64,000 nt of DNA from Paraspadella gotoi (taxonomy: Eukaryota > Chaetognatha): positions 5,324,355 to 5,388,354 of the forward strand of contig CM119265.1 of the NCBI GenBank assembly GCA_051294375.1, read 5' to 3'. A program made the position numbers and the translations under genes. Positions 62,569 through 64,000 of this stretch are shown here, piece after piece. Positions within the stretch are counted from its first letter, which is position 1, and each line of letters starts with the position of its first letter. The notes below the pieces were generated by a model that made no database searches, had not been told where the DNA came from, and saw nothing but the letters and a program-made list of their open reading frames with translations.

Positions 62569-64000
62569 CCTGAGCAAGAAGAACCTACAATTAAACCAAA
62601 ATCTCCTACTTTGCGTCGCGATGAACGAGGTAAAAGGAGCATTTCAAAACTTTGACGAAGATTTCCGCAGAAAAAAAAGAGCATTCTTCCCCCCTCCTAA
62701 TTTCTTAGTGGAAACGAGTTCGGGCAGCAAGACCAACGTGTTCGATCCTCGATCCGAGGATATCGGCGCCCGCCACTCCTCTTCCTCTTCCACCAATAAT
62801 TCTAGGATCCAACTGCGGCGCGCCTCCGTCGACTACATCGACAGCGCCGCCGAGATGAATGGCGTTGCCGGCGCCGGAAGTGTTTTGGGATCCAAGGAAG
62901 AGTCGGCGCTGTCATGCGACATCTCGGCGCGGTCAGAGGGGAGGTGGGGTCCGGGTTGGGGGCGTTGCGAAAAGTAATATAAACACTTAGTCACAAAGTT
63001 TAGATTGATTAGTATGTAGACGATTAGATCTCACACAGAATTCTTCAACTTTGGTCCACCCCCAGATCTTCCTCCTCCGTCTTTCAGGGTCAAAACGTCA
63101 ACTCCGTCTCGTCACCGACGGCGTCTCCTTTGCCGGAATCCTTGCAGAACTTTCTCGTCAACGACCCTCGACTCGGCGACGTCCTCTGCCGGTCGCGAGA
63201 GGCGGCGTCGTCGAAAGGATCGTCAACGACAACGCTGTCGCCCTTCGCTTCGGCGGTCAAGAGGTAAAAAAAAAAATGTATTAATGTGCCGTCCACATTA
63301 ACATCTTTTAATTTTATTATTTATAAAAACTTGTTTTACTTAGAAATTAGCTTTGGCTCGAAATTAACAAACAGTTGTAACCGAAATTTTTCTACTGTTT
63401 TCTTTTTCACCAAAATTCGTGATCTATATTTACAAAAAACTAAACTGTAACCTTCACAGAGATTTCAGAGTAATGCAATCAGGAAAAGTACAATTCAAAG
63501 TTTTTTCGTTGGTTGGCCAAAGGGTTATCACTTATTTTCCTCATTCAAAGATATTTTGAAACCCGGATGACGGAACATCTTTCGCGCGAGATTCGTCTCA
63601 CGCGAGCGCTTACCAAACAGCGAAAGGACGCGCATGACGAGCTCTTTGGTCTCTTCAACTCCGAGGCTCATTACCTCGAGTACAACAGCATGCCCAAGGT
63701 CTCAATGACTCGAATCACTTTACATTTTTTTTTTTTACATTTGAAGCATGTTGAGAGATTTCTTTCGGGTTAGATTGAATTGTATTACAGCTCGCGAGAG
63801 CTTTGATTGATTGAGTGAATTATGAATCTTTGGCGACCCCAAAGCGGCGGCCAAAGACTGATAACTTTGCTCATAGGAAGTAGCGGCGTTGAAGGAGGCT
63901 TTCGCGGCGGCGACAGCAAACTACGAAGGAAAACCCGAACGGAAGAAGGCCGTCATGGCGCAGTTGTCTGCCATCACGAAGACGGTGGCGTCGAAGAGAA
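62569..64000 (+). CDS. partial multi-exon gene, unidentified disordered/helical protein
   Basis: Five exons form one open frame: 62569-62629, 62709-62943, 63066-63263, 63551-63698 and 63877 to the window edge. Each is bounded by AG and GT with matching phases (1, 2, 2, 0), and the first acceptor follows a CT-rich tract ending gcgcgcag. The first three exons encode a Ser/Pro/Gly-rich, probably disordered region (for example TLRRDER, RHSSSSSTNN, SSPTASPLPE). The last two encode charged, helix-prone sequence beginning RYFETRMTEHLSREIRLTRA and continuing NYEGKPERKKAVMAQLSAIT. I do not recognise the family with confidence. The spacing of aromatic and basic residues in the last exon faintly recalls the occludin/ELL C-terminal helical domain, but this is a guess from pattern only. 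The start codon lies upstream of what can be recognised, and the gene continues beyond the window. The exon chain is well supported; the function is not. Confidence 0.75.

Overview
This window is animal nuclear DNA. It is mostly non-coding and holds two complete spliced transporter genes on the minus strand and the 5' part visible of a third gene on the plus strand. All three have GT-AG introns, many of them under 300 bp. The exceptional load of (GA/CT)n microsatellites, the tRNA-derived SINE-like elements, the short transposon relics and the invertebrate-like transporter sequences suggest an invertebrate genome. An arthropod such as a crustacean would fit, but nothing seen here fixes the taxon. 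Three runs of N (33049-33073, 34872-34881, 40158-40182) show that it is a scaffolded assembly.

Layout. From 1 to 14.7 kb I see no convincing gene, only GA tracts, an (ATTCT)n array, a degenerate 9-bp repeat with E-boxes, a short transposon-like repeat (10.74-11.38 kb) and a 67-73 bp tandem repeat. From 14.75 to 19.52 kb on the minus strand lies a complete ten-exon SLC1-family glutamate/aspartate transporter, reconstructed with all splice phases closing to 634 residues. Its introns carry a 4 x 26 bp tandem repeat, a tRNA-like SINE and a 614 bp hAT-like non-autonomous element with an 8-bp target duplication. From 20 to 57 kb there is intergenic or very long intronic DNA. It contains a glycine-rich candidate exon (23.2-23.3 kb), a CpG-rich NRF-1-like patch (24.0-24.35 kb), several copies of a dispersed repeat, a pair of poly(A)-tailed retroposons, a candidate LTR followed by a tRNA-Leu-complementary primer binding site (28.07-28.41 kb), a palindrome beside an assembly gap (33.08-33.71 kb), a composite minisatellite (38.5-40.2 kb) and a 2.25 kb AT-rich element with terminal inverted repeats and an internal hairpin (42.97-45.22 kb). 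From 57.43 to 59.81 kb on the minus strand lies a complete three-exon SLC16/monocarboxylate-transporter-like gene of 519 residues. From 62.57 kb to the window end, five plus-strand exons encode part of an unidentified protein that is disordered at first and charged and helical later.

The two transporters belong to different families, and nothing in the sequence shows that they are co-regulated. I do not see a new multi-gene system. The most unusual items are the repeats: the long tRNA-Leu complementarity behind the LTR-like segment, the nested inverted-repeat element at 43-45 kb, and the repeat-filled intron of the SLC1 gene.
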